A DNA stretch of 64,000 bases from Phenylobacterium sp. CCH9-H3 (GCF_001557235.1 NZ_LSJI01000062.1:1-64000), one strand, 5' to 3'. Positions 34,361 to 44,221 are shown, numbered from the stretch's first letter. Translations and numbers: made by a program. The notes: a model not told the origin generated them from the sequence alone.

Positions 34361-35206
34361 ATGCTGCGCAAAGGTATCGCGCTCGCGGCGCTGGGGCTCG
34401 CCTTCCTCGGAGGCCCCGCGCTCGCCGCCCACCCCACGCCGGTGCTGAAGACGGTCGCGTGGTCGTTCGACGGCCCGTTCGGCAAGTTCGACACCGCCCA
34501 GCTCCAGCGGGGCTACAAGGTCTACCGCGAGGTCTGCGCCGCCTGCCATGCGATGAGCATGCTGTCGTTCCGCAACCTGGGTGAGCCCGGCGGTCCGTTC
34601 TACGATCCCGAATACAAGAACCCGAACGACAACCCGTATGTGAAGTCGCTGGCCAAGGACATCCAGGTCAACGACATCGACTCGGATACGGGGGACGCGA
34701 TCCAGCGCCCGGCCACGCCGGCCGACCGGTTCCCGTCGCCGTTCCCGAACGAGGCGGCCGCCAAGGCGTCCAACGGCGGCGCCATGCCGCCGGACCTGTC
34801 GGTGATCGCCAAGGGGCGGACGGGCGGTCCTGACTACCTCTACTCGCTTCTCACGGGCTATCGCGCCACGCCGGCCGGGCTCACCGTCAGCGCGGGCCAA
34901 TACTACAACGTCTCGATGGCGGGCGACCTGACCAGCGCCTGGACCGGCGACCACCACAAGGTGCCGCCCGGCGGGGTGATCGCCATGCCGCCGCCCCTCG
35001 CCGACGGCAAGGTGACCTTCGACGACGGCAAGCCGTCGACGGTGGACCAGCAGGCGCGGGACGTGGCCGCGTTCCTCTACTGGGCCGCCGAGCCGAAGAT
35101 GATGGAGCGCAAGCAGTTCGGCCTGGGCGCCATGGTCTATCTGCTGATCTTCACGGTGCTGCTGTACTTCAGCTACCGCCGGATCTGGCGGAACGTCGCC
35201 CACTAG
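34361..35206 (+). CDS. petC: Cytochrome c1 of the bc1 complex
   Basis: A 281-residue c-type cytochrome. Signal peptide MLRKGIALAALGLAFLGG...LA, haem-binding CAACHAMSMLSFRNLG, a conserved PPDLSVIAKGR block, the axial-Met region VIAMPPPL, and a C-terminal membrane anchor (GAMVYLLIFTVLLYFSYRRI). It passes electrons from the Rieske protein to soluble cytochrome c. Last gene of petABC; a clear terminator lies 28 bases downstream. Confidence 0.96.
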   Translation: MLRKGIALAALGLAFLGGPALAAHPTPVLKTVAWSFDGPFGKFDTAQLQRGYKVYREVCAACHAMSMLSFRNLGEPGGPFYDPEYKNPNDNPYVKSLAKDIQVNDIDSDTGDAIQRPATPADRFPSPFPNEAAAKASNGGAMPPDLSVIAKGRTGGPDYLYSLLTGYRATPAGLTVSAGQYYNVSMAGDLTSAWTGDHHKVPPGGVIAMPPPLADGKVTFDDGKPSTVDQQARDVAAFLYWAAEPKMMERKQFGLGAMVYLLIFTVLLYFSYRRIWRNVAH

Positions 35207-35233
35207 GCTGCGGCGCCAAACAGAGTTCGAGGG

Positions 35234-35263
35234 GCCCCGGAGCGATCCGGGGCTCTTTCGTTT
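35234..35263 (+). terminator. Intrinsic terminator of petABC
   Basis: GCCCCGGA (35234-35241) pairs with TCCGGGGC (35246-35253) around a GCGA tetraloop, followed by TCTTTCGTTT. Confidence 0.88.
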
Positions 35264-35267
35264 GCGG

Positions 35268-36065
35268 CTACCGAACCGGCTGGACCAGCAGGCGACCTGC
35301 AGGAAAATCGAACCTCAGGCGGAAGTGGGCGAGCACCGCGCCCCCGATGACGCCGGCCACGTCGCCTTCGGGGGTCATCAGCCCCGCGGCCACGTCGCGC
35401 CCGGTCGCCCCGGCGAACCGGACCTGCGGCAGGCGCGCCATCCAGACGCCCGCCGGATACAGCTCCCTCGTCTCCCGCGCGCCGGGGGCCTGGGCCAGGT
35501 CGTCGGCCAGCCGCACCGGAACGTCGCCGCCCGTGGCGATCACGAAGCGGCCCGAGACCTCGTGCGCGTCGTCCGAGACCGAAGCCTGTGCCGTGGGGCG
35601 GCCCAGGTCCCAGCCCAGGCGCAGCGTCCGTCCCGCTAACCGCGGCGCCTGTCCGGGCCGCGACAGGCGCAGACGGCACGGGGCGTAGGCCACGTCCACC
35701 ACGAAGCCCCGCAAGGCGTCTGCGCCGATCACCCCTGCGCTGGGCGTCGGCAGGTTCCATGTGCGGCCGTCGAGATCGGCCACCTTCAGCGGCAGCGTCT
35801 TCACGCTCACGCCGGCGAGGCGCACGTCGCCGGTGACGTCGGTGTCGGCGATCCCCTCGGCCTGGGCCTTGGTCTCATGCAGCATCGTCTGGGCCGCGCC
35901 GGTGTCGATGATGTAGTCGCCAGCGATGCCCGCCACGCTGGCGGGCGCGGTGATGACCCCGCGCTCGAAGCGGCAGGCGATCTCGCCCGCCTCGGCCGAT
36001 CCGGCGGCGGGGATCACGGCCAGGAAGGCCAAGGCGGAGGCGGGGCGGGGACTCAAACGGCGCAC
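35268..36065 (-). CDS. Retropepsin-like aspartic protease, second lobe lacking the Asp
   Basis: A 265-residue exported protein with signal peptide (about 1-26). Lobe 1 has the aspartic-protease signature YIIDTGAAQTML (Asp54) and the matching GVIGADALRGF loop near 111-121. Lobe 2 repeats the pattern as FVIATGGD (177-181), with Ala where Asp should be, and GVIGGAVLAHFRLRFD near the end. Two lobes in one chain, one catalytic Asp lost, is unusual: activity would need a dimer supplying a second Asp, or the protein is a binding module. It converges on petC. Confidence 0.8.
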   Translation of the reverse strand: MRRLSPRPASALAFLAVIPAAGSAEAGEIACRFERGVITAPASVAGIAGDYIIDTGAAQTMLHETKAQAEGIADTDVTGDVRLAGVSVKTLPLKVADLDGRTWNLPTPSAGVIGADALRGFVVDVAYAPCRLRLSRPGQAPRLAGRTLRLGWDLGRPTAQASVSDDAHEVSGRFVIATGGDVPVRLADDLAQAPGARETRELYPAGVWMARLPQVRFAGATGRDVAAGLMTPEGDVAGVIGGAVLAHFRLRFDFPAGRLLVQPVR

Positions 36066-36127
36066 GCCGAACCATAGCGCGAGTTTTCGCCTTACCGCCG
36101 CCCCGTCTTGCCGCCTACATTGGAGAC

Positions 36128-36595
36128 ATGCCCCATACGCCCGCTTGGCGGAGCTTCAAGCGCACCCAGGACCTCACCGTCGCCACGGCGGCCCTGATCT
36201 ATGCCGGCGCCGTCGCACACGCGTTCGGGCGTCTGCCCGGCGGCAGCGAACTCATTGTCCAGCGGACCCTGGTCTGGCCCGCGCTCTTCCTGAGCCTGTC
36301 CTTCACCCTGCCGCTCTTGATTGGCCCGGTGCGGCGGCCGCTGGCCCGCTATGTCTGGATGAGCTTCCAGGCGGGGTTCGGTCAGAACCTGCGCTCGATC
36401 CTCTACGGCGTCGCCTTGCTGGGCGGGGCCGCGGGGTTGATCTACTGGCAGATCTCCAACGCCGCGAATGGCGGCCGTTACCCCGCGGGCGTGTTCTCGG
36501 GATACGCCGCCGGCATCGGCATCCTGGCGGCCCAGGCGGCGCTGGTGCGGGTGCTGGAGAAGCATCCCGACGTCAGGAAGCAGATCGAACTCTAG
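36128..36595 (+). CDS. Four-helix membrane protein of unknown function
   Basis: A 155-residue inner-membrane protein with four hydrophobic segments (about 17-37, 46-66, 89-109, 121-141) and basic ends (RSFKRTQD at the N-terminus, EKHPDVRKQIEL at the C-terminus). No motif is recognised. It starts 62 bases from the divergent retropepsin-like gene. Its end overlaps the end of the convergent dienelactone hydrolase gene by 4 bases. Confidence 0.7.
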   Translation: MPHTPAWRSFKRTQDLTVATAALIYAGAVAHAFGRLPGGSELIVQRTLVWPALFLSLSFTLPLLIGPVRRPLARYVWMSFQAGFGQNLRSILYGVALLGGAAGLIYWQISNAANGGRYPAGVFSGYAAGIGILAAQAALVRVLEKHPDVRKQIEL

Positions 36596-37275
36596 ACTTC
36601 GCCGCCGCGCCCGCCGCCATTGCGGGCGAAGAGGGCGAGGGTGCGCAGGCGCGAGAGGCGGGCGCTGTCGGCGTGGAAGCCGTTGGGAGCCACGAAGGCA
36701 TGGCCGGCGTCGTACATATAGACCGGAAGCTCGGGGTGCGTCTCGCGGATGGCCGCCACATCGGCCGGCGGGATGAGCTCGTCCGACTTGCCCAGGTGCA
36801 GGATGGTGGGGACCTTCGGCGTTTCGGACAGATAGTCGGTGATCTGGCCGCCGTAGTAGGACGCCACGGCCGACAGGCCGGTGCAACGTGAGGCGGCCAG
36901 CCAGGCGGTGGTCCCACCGAAGCAGAAGCCCAGCAGGAAGACCGGCGGCGACAGCGCATCGATCGCCGCCTGCACGCCGTCCAGCACCTCGGCGCCCCAC
37001 TGGGTCGCCCGGGCGAAGCCGTCCTGGCGCTGAAACAGGGCCGGGTCGGTGTCCCGCTCCGCGAAGCCCCTCTGGAAGCGGTCGAACAGGCTGGGGACCA
37101 GCACCTCGTAGCCGTCCTCGGCGAAGCCGTCGGCCAGGTCGCGCAGATGCGGCGTCACGCCCCAGATGGCGTGGCAGATGACGAGGCCGCCTCGCCGGGC
37201 GTCCGTCGGCGCGGCGCGGTAGGCGTCGAAGGCGAAACCGTCGCGCGCGCTCCGGAGCTGGACGACCTCGCCCAT
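36592..37275 (-). CDS. Dienelactone hydrolase-family protein lacking the conserved Glu
   Basis: A 227-residue alpha/beta hydrolase. The cysteine nucleophile is C118 in GFCFGG, with Asp165 (HLGKSDELIP) and His192 (DAGHAF) completing the triad. The glutamate that switches on the cysteine in characterised enzymes (QE.FG, Glu36 in the Pseudomonas enzyme) is Ala36 here (CHAIWG). It follows its paralogue by 3 bases, and the two clearly arose by tandem duplication. The substrate is unknown; the missing Glu suggests altered or lost lactonase activity. Confidence 0.85.
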   Translation of the reverse strand: MGEVVQLRSARDGFAFDAYRAAPTDARRGGLVICHAIWGVTPHLRDLADGFAEDGYEVLVPSLFDRFQRGFAERDTDPALFQRQDGFARATQWGAEVLDGVQAAIDALSPPVFLLGFCFGGTTAWLAASRCTGLSAVASYYGGQITDYLSETPKVPTILHLGKSDELIPPADVAAIRETHPELPVYMYDAGHAFVAPNGFHADSARLSRLRTLALFARNGGGRGGEV

Positions 37276-37278
37276 GCC

Positions 37279-37950
37279 TCAGGCCTTGTCGAACAGCTCG
37301 AGCGTGCGGTGGCGGGCCAGGTCCGCGGCCTCGGCGTTGTAGCGCTCGGGGCTCTCGTTGTTGAAGCCGTGCCCCGCGCCTTCATAGATGTAGACCGGCA
37401 CGTCAGGGTTGGCGGCGGCCAGGGCCGCGGCCACGTCCTCGGCGGGGATGCCGGGATCGGTGCGGCCCAGGTGGACGATCACGGGGCACAGGGGCTTCAG
37501 GCCCGCATTCGCCTGCACCATGCTGCCATAGTAGCTGGACGCGGCGGCCAGTCCCTCGACCTTGGCGGCGGCCAGCCAGGCCAACGAGCCGCCGTAGCAG
37601 TAGCCCACCACATGCACCTTGCCGCCGTGCTTGTTCAGGAAGTCGCGGCAGGCGCCGATGTCGCCCAGCGCCTGCTCCAGCGGCGTGGCGCGGGCGTGGG
37701 CCAGACCGGCCTGCAGACCCTCGGCGTCGTGGTCGGCTGTGAAGGCCCATTCGCGCCGGTCGAACAGGGACGGGGCCAGGGCTTCGTAGCCCATCTTGGC
37801 CCAGCGCTCGACGTCGGCCCGGACGTGCCGGTCGATGCCGAAGATCTCCTGCAGCACGATCACGCCGCCCTTGTGCGGCGTGAACGCGGGCTCGTGATAG
37901 GCGCTGAACTCGAAGCCGTCGGCCCCCGCGATCTTGATCGTCTCGCCCAT
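37279..37950 (-). CDS. Dienelactone hydrolase-family protein
   Basis: A 223-residue alpha/beta hydrolase with a full dienelactone hydrolase set: Glu35 in QEIFGI, nucleophile Cys in GYCYGGSLAW, Asp in HLGRTDPGIP and His in EGAGHGF. Characterised relatives open dienelactones in chlorocatechol degradation, but most genomic copies like this one, next to ychF and far from aromatic ring-cleavage genes, have unknown substrates. It follows ychF by 22 bases. Confidence 0.88.
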   Translation of the reverse strand: MGETIKIAGADGFEFSAYHEPAFTPHKGGVIVLQEIFGIDRHVRADVERWAKMGYEALAPSLFDRREWAFTADHDAEGLQAGLAHARATPLEQALGDIGACRDFLNKHGGKVHVVGYCYGGSLAWLAAAKVEGLAAASSYYGSMVQANAGLKPLCPVIVHLGRTDPGIPAEDVAAALAAANPDVPVYIYEGAGHGFNNESPERYNAEAADLARHRTLELFDKA

Positions 37951-37972
37951 TCCTCGCCCTTCCGATGCTGAC

Positions 37973-39070
<1,098 letters not shown>

Positions 39071-39156
39071 GGGTCGGTGCGGTTCCTTGGATAGAAGGCG
39101 CCGCACCTAGCATGGACGACCCGCGAGGCGAAGCGGTGTCGGCCGCTTCCGCGGGC

Positions 39157-39987
39157 CTAGTTGTTGCCGCCGATGAGATCGCCGAGGCCGCCGAGGATCG
39201 AGCCTTCGCCGCGGTTCTGGCCGGTTCCGCCTGCGGCCGCCAGCATACGGCCGGCGAGGCGGGAGAAGGGCAGGGACTGGATCCAGACCTTCCCCGGGCC
39301 ACGCAGGCGGGCGAAGAACAGGCCCTCGCCGCCGAAGAAGACGCTCTTCACGCCGCCGGCCATGACCAGGTCGAAGTCGACGCCGGGCGTGTAGGCGGCC
39401 AGGCAGCCGGTGTCGACGTGCAGTTCCTCGCCGGCCTTCAGCTCGCGTTCCACGACCGTGCCGCCCATCTGGACGAAGACCCAGCCGTCGCCCTCCAGCT
39501 TCTGCATGATGAAGCCCTCGCCGCCGAACAGGCCGGTCATCATGCGCCGCTGGAACTCGATGCCGATGGAGACCCCGCGGGCGGCGGCCAGGAAGCTGTC
39601 CTTCTGGCAGATCAGCCGCCCGCCCAGCTCGCCCAGGTTCAGCGGCAGGATCGCGCCGGGGGTAGGGGAGGCGAAGGCCACCCGCGCCTTGCCCGAGCCA
39701 TTGTGGGTGAAGACGGTGGTGAACAGGCTCTCGCCCGTGACCAGGCGCTTGCCGGCGCCCAGCAGCTTGCCCATGAAACCGCCGTCGGCGCCGCCCGACC
39801 CGTCGCCGAACACCGTGGTCATGCCGACCGCCGCGTCCTTCCAGACCAGGGCGCCGGCCTCGGCCACGGCGCTCTCGCCCGGGTCCAGCTCGATTTCCAC
39901 GAACTGCAGTTCCTGGCCCTTGATCTCGAAGTCGATGTCGTCGGCGACGCTGGCGTTGCGATGGTGGACCCAAGGGCTCTGGGACAT
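39157..39987 (-). CDS. AIM24/TIGR00266-family protein
   Basis: A 276-residue soluble protein with the AIM24 beta-prism pattern: FEIKGQELQFVEIELDPGES, AEAGALVWKD, then GGEGFIMQKLEGDGWVFVQM and FFGGEGLFFARLRGPGKVWIQS. The C-terminus is Gly-rich (GGLGDLIGGNN). The family is widespread, related to a mitochondrial inner-membrane organisation factor, and without known bacterial chemistry. Single gene, 86 bases upstream of ychF. Confidence 0.88.
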   Translation of the reverse strand: MSQSPWVHHRNASVADDIDFEIKGQELQFVEIELDPGESAVAEAGALVWKDAAVGMTTVFGDGSGGADGGFMGKLLGAGKRLVTGESLFTTVFTHNGSGKARVAFASPTPGAILPLNLGELGGRLICQKDSFLAAARGVSIGIEFQRRMMTGLFGGEGFIMQKLEGDGWVFVQMGGTVVERELKAGEELHVDTGCLAAYTPGVDFDLVMAGGVKSVFFGGEGLFFARLRGPGKVWIQSLPFSRLAGRMLAAAGGTGQNRGEGSILGGLGDLIGGNN

Positions 39988-40071
39988 GGAATGGCTCCTG
40001 ATTCTGCGCTCGCTATGTACGTCGGGGGACCAAGGCGGGCCAGACCGTCGTGCGGCCTGGCCCGCGCCGCA

Positions 40072-41913
40072 TCAGATGCTGGCCTGCATCCGATGGAGCC
40101 CGGCATAGACGCCGCCGGCGGCCATCAGCTGGTCGTGCGCGCCTTCCTCCGCGATCCCGGCCGGGGTCAGCACCAGGATGCGGTCGGCGTGGCGCACGGT
40201 GGAGAGCCGGTGGGCGATCACCAGGGTCGTCCGCTGGCGGCTGAGGGCGAACAGGGCGTCCTGGACCGCCCGCTCGCTCTCGTTGTCCAGGGCGCTGGTG
40301 GCCTCGTCGAAGATCAGGATGGGCGGGTCCTTCAGGAAGGCCCGGGCGATGGTCAGCCGCTGCTTCTGGCCGCCGGAAAGCTTCACGCCCCGCTGGCCGA
40401 TGTCGGTGTCGTAGCCTTGCGGCAGCGCCCGGATGAAGTCGTGGGCGTTGGCGGCCTTGGCGGCGGCCACGACGTCCTCCTCCGAGGCTTCCGGGCGGCC
40501 GTAGCGGAGGTTGTCGGCCACCGTGCCGGCGAACAGGTAGACGTCCTGCTGCACGATCCCGATGTGCCGGCGCAGCGAGGCGAGGGTGACGTTGCGCACG
40601 TCCGTGCCATCGACGGTGATCCGCCCCTCCGCCACGTCGTAGAAACGCGGGATGAGGGCGCACAGGGTGCTCTTGCCCACCCCGGAGGCGCCCACCAGGG
40701 CCAGGAACTCGCCGGCCCGGATATCGAGCGACAGGTTGCGGAACACCGGTCCTGCGCCCTCGTATCCGAAACCCACGTCGTGGAAGGCGATGGCGCCGCG
40801 CGGCCGAGGCAGGTCGCGGGCCCCCGGACGGTCGCGGACGTCGGGCCGGGTCTCCAGGATTTCCATCACCCGCTCGAACCCGGTCCACCCCTGCTGCCAG
40901 AGGCGCGCGAAGTTGGCGAGGCGCTGGATCGGGTCGACCAGCACCGCCACGCAGAGCAGGAAGGTGACCATGCCGGCCACGTCCAGGCCGCCCTGGACCA
41001 CCCGCACGCCGCCCACGACGATGACAAGGACCGTCAGCAGCTGGGCGAAGGTGGCCGTGCCGGCCGAGAAGAAGGCCTCGCTGAGATAGCCGGCGCGCCG
41101 GCTTTCCAGGAACCGGTCGTTCTCGACATCGAAGCGTCGGGTCTCGAGGTCCTCGTTGGCGAAGGACTTGACCACTCGGATCCCCGCCAGCGAGTCCTCG
41201 ACCCGAGCGTTGATCTCGCTGATCCGCTGGCGGCTGAGCTTGAGCGCCCTGCCCATCCGCCGGTTGAAATGCAGGGCGTACAGCGCCGCGAGCGGCATCA
41301 GCCCGAGGACCAACAGGGCCAGCGGCGCGTCCAGCCAGGCCAGGATCGCCGTTACCCCCGCCAGCTTCAGGCCGGCGATGGCCAGGTCCTCCGGCCCGTG
41401 GTGGTAAAGCTCGCCCAGCGACGACAGGTCGTGGGTGATCCGGCTCATGAGCTGGCCCACCCGCTGGCGGTCGTAGAAGCTGAACGACAGCTTTTGGCAG
41501 TGCTCGAACAACTCGCGCCGCAGCGCGCCTTCCATCCGCGCGCCCATGACGTGGCCCTTGTAGTCCACGAACAGGAAGCTGGCTGTCTGCACGACCAGCA
41601 GCGCCAGCATGACGCCGCCCATGGCGTAGATCGGGGCGAGGTCGGGAAGCGGACCGTCCTGCAAGCGCTGGGTGACGCTTCGCGCACAGAGCGGCAGGGC
41701 CAGCGCCGTCAGGGAGACGAGCAGGGCGCAGCCGATGTCGGCCGCCAGCAGAGGCAGATGGGGTCGGTAGTAGGAGAGGAACCTGCGCAGGCGGCCGGGC
41801 GGCTGGACCGCCGGATCGTCGCGCTGGATGGCCTCGGCCGCGCGCGGCGGCGGAGACGGAAGGCTACAGGCGGCGTCGGGCCGCGCCGGCGCCCTCCGGG
41901 TTTGGGTCGGCAT
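40072..41913 (-). CDS. ABC exporter, fused permease-ATPase
   Basis: A 613-residue half-transporter that would work as a dimer in the inner membrane. Six transmembrane segments (about 45-330) are followed by an ATPase domain: Walker A GASGVGKST, Q-loop VQQDVYLF, signature LSGGQKQRLTIARAFL, Walker B ILIFDEATSALD and the switch His in VIAHRLS. It resembles MsbA/lipid or drug exporters. The first 40 residues are proline- and alanine-rich, and ATG 41913 has only a weak ribosome-binding site, sitting within the arm of an inverted repeat. Substrate unknown. Confidence 0.9.
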   Translation of the reverse strand: MPTQTRRAPARPDAACSLPSPPPRAAEAIQRDDPAVQPPGRLRRFLSYYRPHLPLLAADIGCALLVSLTALALPLCARSVTQRLQDGPLPDLAPIYAMGGVMLALLVVQTASFLFVDYKGHVMGARMEGALRRELFEHCQKLSFSFYDRQRVGQLMSRITHDLSSLGELYHHGPEDLAIAGLKLAGVTAILAWLDAPLALLVLGLMPLAALYALHFNRRMGRALKLSRQRISEINARVEDSLAGIRVVKSFANEDLETRRFDVENDRFLESRRAGYLSEAFFSAGTATFAQLLTVLVIVVGGVRVVQGGLDVAGMVTFLLCVAVLVDPIQRLANFARLWQQGWTGFERVMEILETRPDVRDRPGARDLPRPRGAIAFHDVGFGYEGAGPVFRNLSLDIRAGEFLALVGASGVGKSTLCALIPRFYDVAEGRITVDGTDVRNVTLASLRRHIGIVQQDVYLFAGTVADNLRYGRPEASEEDVVAAAKAANAHDFIRALPQGYDTDIGQRGVKLSGGQKQRLTIARAFLKDPPILIFDEATSALDNESERAVQDALFALSRQRTTLVIAHRLSTVRHADRILVLTPAGIAEEGAHDQLMAAGGVYAGLHRMQASI

Positions 41914-41974
41914 GGATCTTCATGTCCTGAAGGTGAGAGGGGGCTCCTTTCGGGTTGGACATGAAGGTTTTCAT
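41864..41974 (-). CDS. Candidate 36-residue leader peptide upstream of the ABC exporter
   Basis: A short frame starting at ATG 41974 with GGGGAG six bases before it, a better ribosome-binding site than that of the exporter itself. The peptide begins MKTFMSNPKGAPSHLQDMKI and ends AARRRL. It overlaps the first 50 bases of the exporter gene in another frame. It could be a translational leader, a small exported peptide, or the true exporter N-terminus separated by a sequencing frameshift. No homology is claimed. Confidence 0.4.
   Translation of the reverse strand: MKTFMSNPKGAPSHLQDMKIHADPNPEGAGAARRRL
41918..41966 (-). promoter_or_regulatory. Inverted repeat over the exporter ribosome-binding site
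   Basis: CTTCATGTCC (41918-41927) and GGACATGAAG (41957-41966) are perfect 10-base complements separated by 29 bases. In the mRNA the downstream arm GGACAUGAAG lies 4 bases before the exporter AUG, so pairing would hide its initiation region. Confidence 0.45.
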
Positions 41975-42057
41975 CTGACTCTCCCCAGCCGCCGTAAGCG
42001 CGACGCGGAGGACTATGTCGTGGGGCGGACCGTCGCGCAACGCCGGTATCCGCCGCC

Positions 42058-42831
42058 TCAGCCCTCGGCGAGCGCCTTGGCGGCCAGGTCGCGCCAGTGC
42101 TTGCCTTCCCTGCGGAACTGGGCGGCGAGCTTGGTCAGGCGTTTGTCCATCTCGGCGATGGCGGCCCGGGCCTCGGCCTTGCGGCCGTTGCGGGCCATGA
42201 AGGCGGCGTACCGGGCCTGTCCCTCGAAGCCGGGCATGCGCAACACGGCTTCGGCATAGGCCGCGTCCGCTTTGGCCGCGTCGCCAAGACGCTCATGCGC
42301 CCGGGCCAGGACAAGCACTGCGGCCGGCGCCAAGGGATCGACGGTCTCCCCGCCCGGGATCAGTTCGATCACCCGCAGCGCTTCGTCCGCGCGGTCCAGT
42401 TCCAGGAGCGCGGTGGCGCGACCCAGCAACAGGGCCGGGTCCTCGGCGTGGATGCCTTGGGCCGCCTCGGCATAGAGGCGCTCGGCCTCGTCGTGGCGGC
42501 CAAGGGCGGCGGCAGCCTGGGCCAGTCGGGACTGGTTGCGGACGGTGGGCGTGTCCTCGCACGCTTGCTTCGCTTCGCGGTACTCGCGCAGAGGATCCAG
42601 GGCGGCGCGGGCAGAGCGCTCCAGCCGCCGCGCAGCCGGCCCGCGGGTCAGTTCAGGCAGGAGGATCGCCAGGAAGTAGACGAGCCCGCCGATCGGCTGG
42701 AAGATCAGGATGATCCACAGCCAGAACAGCTCGCGCCCGGTGCGGACCACATGGACGGCCAGGGCGATCGAGACGATCAGCGACAGGCCGATGAGCGGCA
42801 GCGAGCCGCCGAGCAGGTTGAACAGGCTCAT
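42058..42831 (-). CDS. Membrane-anchored tetratricopeptide-repeat protein
   Basis: A 257-residue protein. Two N-terminal membrane segments (about 8-28 and 36-58; the second includes [20 protein letters not shown]) are followed by a helical repeat region resembling four or five TPRs (for example [20 protein letters not shown] and [20 protein letters not shown]). Such proteins scaffold complexes at the inner membrane. Its start overlaps the pth stop by 4 bases, so it is translated with pth. Function unknown. Confidence 0.8.
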   Translation of the reverse strand: MSLFNLLGGSLPLIGLSLIVSIALAVHVVRTGRELFWLWIILIFQPIGGLVYFLAILLPELTRGPAARRLERSARAALDPLREYREAKQACEDTPTVRNQSRLAQAAAALGRHDEAERLYAEAAQGIHAEDPALLLGRATALLELDRADEALRVIELIPGGETVDPLAPAAVLVLARAHERLGDAAKADAAYAEAVLRMPGFEGQARYAAFMARNGRKAEARAAIAEMDKRLTKLAAQFRREGKHWRDLAAKALAEG

Positions 42832-43451
42832 GGTTCACCCCGAGCAAGCTTGCGAGGGTCCAGCTTCTCGGCAGGCGCCAAGCGCATGACCTCGGCCTGG
42901 TACTTCTCATCCTCGCCCATGGCCAGCAGCGGCGCGGCGTCGGCGCAGGCCTGAAGCAGCGGCTCGACCCACTTCATGTCGGCCTTGTGGAAATCGGACA
43001 ACACGTGGCCCTGGACCAAGGCCTTGTCGCCAGGGTGCCCCGTTCCCAGGCGGGCGCGGCGAAAGTGGGGCCCGACCTGGGCGGTGATGGAGCGGACGCC
43101 GTTGTTGCCCGCAGCCCCGCCGCCGGCCTTCATGCGGAAGCGGCCGGGCGCCAGGTCGATCTCGTCGTAGAAAACGACCAGGTCCTGGGCGGGATCCAGT
43201 TTGAAGAACTTCACCGCCTCGCCCACCGAACGGCCGCTCTCGTTGTAGTAGCCCTGGGGCTTGAGGATCAGCGCGCGCACCGGCCCCTGAGGCGTGTCGA
43301 TGGAGCCCTCCGACGCCTGGCCCTGAAAACGCGAACGCGCCGCTGAGAAGCCCCAGCGGCGCGCGATCTCGTCAACGGCCATGAAGCCGATGTTGTGGCG
43401 GTTCTTCGCGTAGGTCGGACCGGGATTGCCCAGGCCGGCGATGATCAGCAC
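42828..43451 (-). CDS. pth: Peptidyl-tRNA hydrolase
   Basis: A 207-residue enzyme freeing tRNA from stalled peptidyl-tRNA. Conserved active-site regions: [18 protein letters not shown] (catalytic His19 and the Asn residues), the Asn in [11 protein letters not shown], the catalytic Asp in [11 protein letters not shown] and [12 protein letters not shown]. It lies 27 bases after rplY, a pairing (L25-pth) common in bacteria, and overlaps the TPR gene downstream. Confidence 0.96.
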   Translation of the reverse strand: MLIIAGLGNPGPTYAKNRHNIGFMAVDEIARRWGFSAARSRFQGQASEGSIDTPQGPVRALILKPQGYYNESGRSVGEAVKFFKLDPAQDLVVFYDEIDLAPGRFRMKAGGGAAGNNGVRSITAQVGPHFRRARLGTGHPGDKALVQGHVLSDFHKADMKWVEPLLQACADAAPLLAMGEDEKYQAEVMRLAPAEKLDPRKLARGEP

Positions 43452-43478
43452 ATCGACCCCCGCGGGAACGCGACGCCG

Positions 43479-44090
43479 TTAGGCCTCGGCTTCGCCTTCG
43501 GCGGCTTCGCCCTCGGCGGCGCCGGTGTCGACCTTGGCGGCGGCGATCGAGGCCACGACCACGTCGGCCTCAACGGCCGCTTCCACCTTCGCCGGCAGCT
43601 TCAGGTCGGCGATGCGGATGCTGTCGCCGATTTCCTTGCCGGTCAGGTCGACGACGATCTCTTCCGGGATCGAGTCGGCGTGGCAGGAGACGGTGACCGT
43701 GTGCAGGGCGATGTTCAGCGAGCCGCCGCGCTTCAGGCCGGGCGATTCATCCTGGTGCGAGAAGTGCACGGGCACTTCGATCTTGATCTGCTGGTGTTCG
43801 TCGACGCGGTAGAGGTCGAAGTGCACCGGCTCGTCGGTCACCGGGTGCATGTCGACGGCCTTGGCGATGACCGGCTGGGTCTCAGCGCCGTACTTCAGCG
43901 TCACCAGGTGGCCCAGCAGCTTGCCGGTGTAGAGCGCCTTGCGGAACTCGTTCGACTTCACGGCGATGGCCACGGGGGCCTTGTCCCCGCCGTACAGCAC
44001 GCCGGGCACCATGCCCGAGCGGCGGGTGTCGCGGGCGCCGCCGGTGCCGGTCCGCTCGCGCACTTCAACGTTCAAAACGATCTCGGCCAT
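43479..44090 (-). CDS. rplY: 50S ribosomal protein L25/general stress protein Ctc
   Basis: A 203-residue long-form L25. N-terminal 5S rRNA-binding domain (ERTGTGGARDTRRSGMVPGV, then KSNEFRKAL) and the C-terminal CTC beta domain (VPVHFSHQDESPGLKRGGSL), ending in an acidic alanine-rich tail. It binds 5S rRNA in the central protuberance. A stable hairpin with a short T-rich tail ends only 11 bases upstream of the start, so it lies in the leader if transcription begins further upstream. Confidence 0.95.
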   Translation of the reverse strand: MAEIVLNVEVRERTGTGGARDTRRSGMVPGVLYGGDKAPVAIAVKSNEFRKALYTGKLLGHLVTLKYGAETQPVIAKAVDMHPVTDEPVHFDLYRVDEHQQIKIEVPVHFSHQDESPGLKRGGSLNIALHTVTVSCHADSIPEEIVVDLTGKEIGDSIRIADLKLPAKVEAAVEADVVVASIAAAKVDTGAAEGEAAEGEAEA

Positions 44091-44101
44091 GGCCTTGCCT
44101 C

Positions 44102-44134
44102 AAAACGAAACCGCCGCGCGTCTCGCGCGCGGCG
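44102..44134 (-). terminator. Hairpin with T-rich tail directly before rplY
   Basis: CGCCGCGCG (44112-44120) pairs with CGCGCGGCG (44126-44134), followed on the minus strand by GTTTCGTTTTG. It could terminate the lipoprotein gene transcript. As it ends about 11 bases before the rplY ATG, it could instead act as an attenuator in the rplY leader. Confidence 0.6.
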
Positions 44135-44221
44135 ATGGGAAGTCAAACCCATATGGGTCGAAAGGGTGCGCGTAGATACACAAAAGCCTTGGCCGGCGCA
44201 ACCGGCCCAAGCTGCGGCGCG

